Shown here piece after piece: positions 6,121 to 6,729 of a stretch of DNA of 6,729 nt. The stretch's first letter is position 1. Each line of letters begins with the position of its first letter. The DNA lies in NCBI GenBank assembly GCA_017551845.1, contig JAFZKR010000130.1, positions 1 to 6,729 on the forward strand. Direction: 5' to 3'. This stretch comes from Bacteroidaceae bacterium (GTDB taxonomy: Bacteria > Bacteroidota > Bacteroidia > Bacteroidales > Bacteroidaceae). The notes beneath the pieces are model-generated. The model did no database searches, had not been told where the DNA came from, and saw only the letters and a list, made by a program, of their open reading frames with translations. A program made the position numbers and the translations under genes.

Positions 6121-6178
6121 GCGCACTTATTCTGAAGGAAAGGTGGTCTCCCAGCCTCTCCGCATCAGGGTAGTGCGT
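6121..6178 (+). other. Imperfect long hairpin between zapA and rny, possible structured RNA
   Basis: Three stacked helices fold one 58-base unit. The outer stem is GCGCAC (6121-6126) with GTGCGT (6173-6178). The middle stem is CTGA (6132-6135) with TCAG (6165-6168), extended by two G-U pairs. The apical stem runs 6137-6146 against 6151-6161 with a TCTC loop, one A-C mismatch and one bulged G. No U-run follows, so it is not a typical terminator, and no TAnnTTTG promoter is seen just before it. It lies in the leader of rny or the zapA-rny spacer. It could be a processing signal, a regulatory leader or a small RNA; function unknown. Confidence 0.5.
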
Positions 6179-6213
6179 TTCATTATATACATATACAGGG
6201 AGAATACGACGAT

Positions 6214-6729
6214 ATGGAATACATATTTCTGTTTATCGGACTGGTGGTAGGTGCAGCCGTTGCCTGGTTCCTGTCCAACAGCAAACTTAACAAGAGAGTG
6301 CAAGCCCGCCTGCAGGAGGCGGAAAGTCAGGCCGAAGCCATCAAGCGTGACAAGCTTCTTGAGGTGAAGGAGAAATTCCTGAACAAGAAAGCCGAGCTTG
6401 AGAAGGAGGTCCAGCAGCGTGACCAGAAAATCCAGCAGAACGAGAACCGCCTGCGCCAGAAAGAGATGCAGCTCAACCAGCGTCATGAGGAGCTTCAGCG
6501 CAAACCTCAGGAGGCCGATGCCGTACGTGAAAACCTTGAAGTGCAGCTCTCTCTCCATAACGACAAGAAAGAGGAACTTGACAAGCTACAGCACCAGGAA
6601 CGCGAGAAACTTGAAATGATAAGCGGGCTCTCCGCAGCCGATGCCAAGAGCCGTCTCATAGAATCCCTCAAGGAGGAGGCCAAGACTGAGGCCGCATCAT
6701 ACATCAACGACATAATGGACGATGCCAAG
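6214..6729 (+). CDS. rny: Ribonuclease Y, N-terminal part (3' end outside window)
   Basis: RNase Y is a membrane-anchored endoribonuclease that initiates mRNA decay. The frame is open from the ATG at 6214 to the last base, giving 172 of an expected roughly 510-520 residues. Residues 3-20 ([18 protein letters not shown]) form the single N-terminal membrane anchor. From about residue 24 a long highly charged coiled coil runs through [54 protein letters not shown] and onward. The segment [20 protein letters not shown], then [17 protein letters not shown], is typical of RNase Y just before the KH domain. The KH and HD catalytic domains would follow outside the window, so catalytic residues cannot be checked. 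A purine-rich AGGGAG (6197-6202) lies 11 bases before the ATG. It follows zapA after 125 bases that hold a long hairpin, so it may be in the zapA transcript. Confidence 0.93.
   Translation, partial: MEYIFLFIGLVVGAAVAWFLSNSKLNKRVQARLQEAESQAEAIKRDKLLEVKEKFLNKKAELEKEVQQRDQKIQQNENRLRQKEMQLNQRHEELQRKPQEADAVRENLEVQLSLHNDKKEELDKLQHQEREKLEMISGLSAADAKSRLIESLKEEAKTEAASYINDIMDDAK

Noticed and set aside
6089..6213. 6S RNA (ssrS) between zapA and rny
   Set aside because: The position is suggestive, but the folded part is about 58 bases rather than about 180, and I could not see the long rod with a central bubble or a dedicated promoter. Kept only as an unnamed hairpin.
6127..6558. 143-residue minus-strand frame opposite rny, rich in Leu
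   Set aside because: The Leu/Phe richness is what the Lys/Glu/Gln codons of the RNase Y coiled coil give on the other strand; rny is the real gene.

Overview
The window looks like an ordinary core-genome stretch of a Bacteroidales bacterium (Bacteroides/Prevotella-like). Several things point there: Bacteroidetes-type promoter -7 elements (TAnnTTTG and TAnnTTCG), Bacteroidales-type SerRS and MiaA2-like sequences, the metal-dependent form of KdsA, an uncharacterised 215-residue protein that I recognise from memory as a Bacteroides family, and the order coiled-coil gene - zapA - rny. The species cannot be fixed from sequence alone. Both ends cut a gene: serS lacks its 5' part and rny lacks its 3' part.

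Layout. Bases 1-753 (+) hold the C-terminal catalytic part of seryl-tRNA synthetase. Bases 752-782 hold a hairpin flanked by A and T runs, which can terminate transcription from both sides. Bases 784-870 hold an unexplained intergenic element: a 19-bp inverted repeat built from TTGGCG/TTGGCT hexamers around a nested GC hairpin. Bases 880-3520 (-) are a tight three-gene operon read leftward: miaA (tRNA A37 prenylation), a diacylglycerol-kinase-family lipid kinase, and kdsA (Kdo-8-phosphate synthesis for LPS). Their gaps are 4 and 6 bases. Bases 3593-4591 (-) are gapA, which has its own promoter and a strong terminator. The terminator's U-run abuts a possible promoter for miaA.

From 4592 to the right end, transcription is rightward. 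A 133-base intergenic region carries divergent promoter-like elements for gapA and for the unknown 215-aa gene (4725-5372). A second promoter (TACCTTTG at 5435-5442) leads into a 97-aa coiled-coil protein, then zapA (FtsZ-ring accessory protein), then the first 172 codons of rny (membrane-anchored RNase Y). Between zapA and rny lies an imperfect 58-base hairpin that may be a structured RNA or processing signal.

Together the genes cover translation (serS, miaA), envelope lipid and LPS supply (lipid kinase, kdsA), glycolysis (gapA), division (zapA and its coiled-coil neighbour) and RNA decay (rny). I found no mobile element, CRISPR array, tRNA or rRNA, and no gene-free stretch over 300 bases. 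No clear undescribed multi-gene system is visible. The best leads are the hexamer inverted repeat, the zapA-rny hairpin, the divergent active site of the lipid kinase, and the terminator-promoter junction before miaA.
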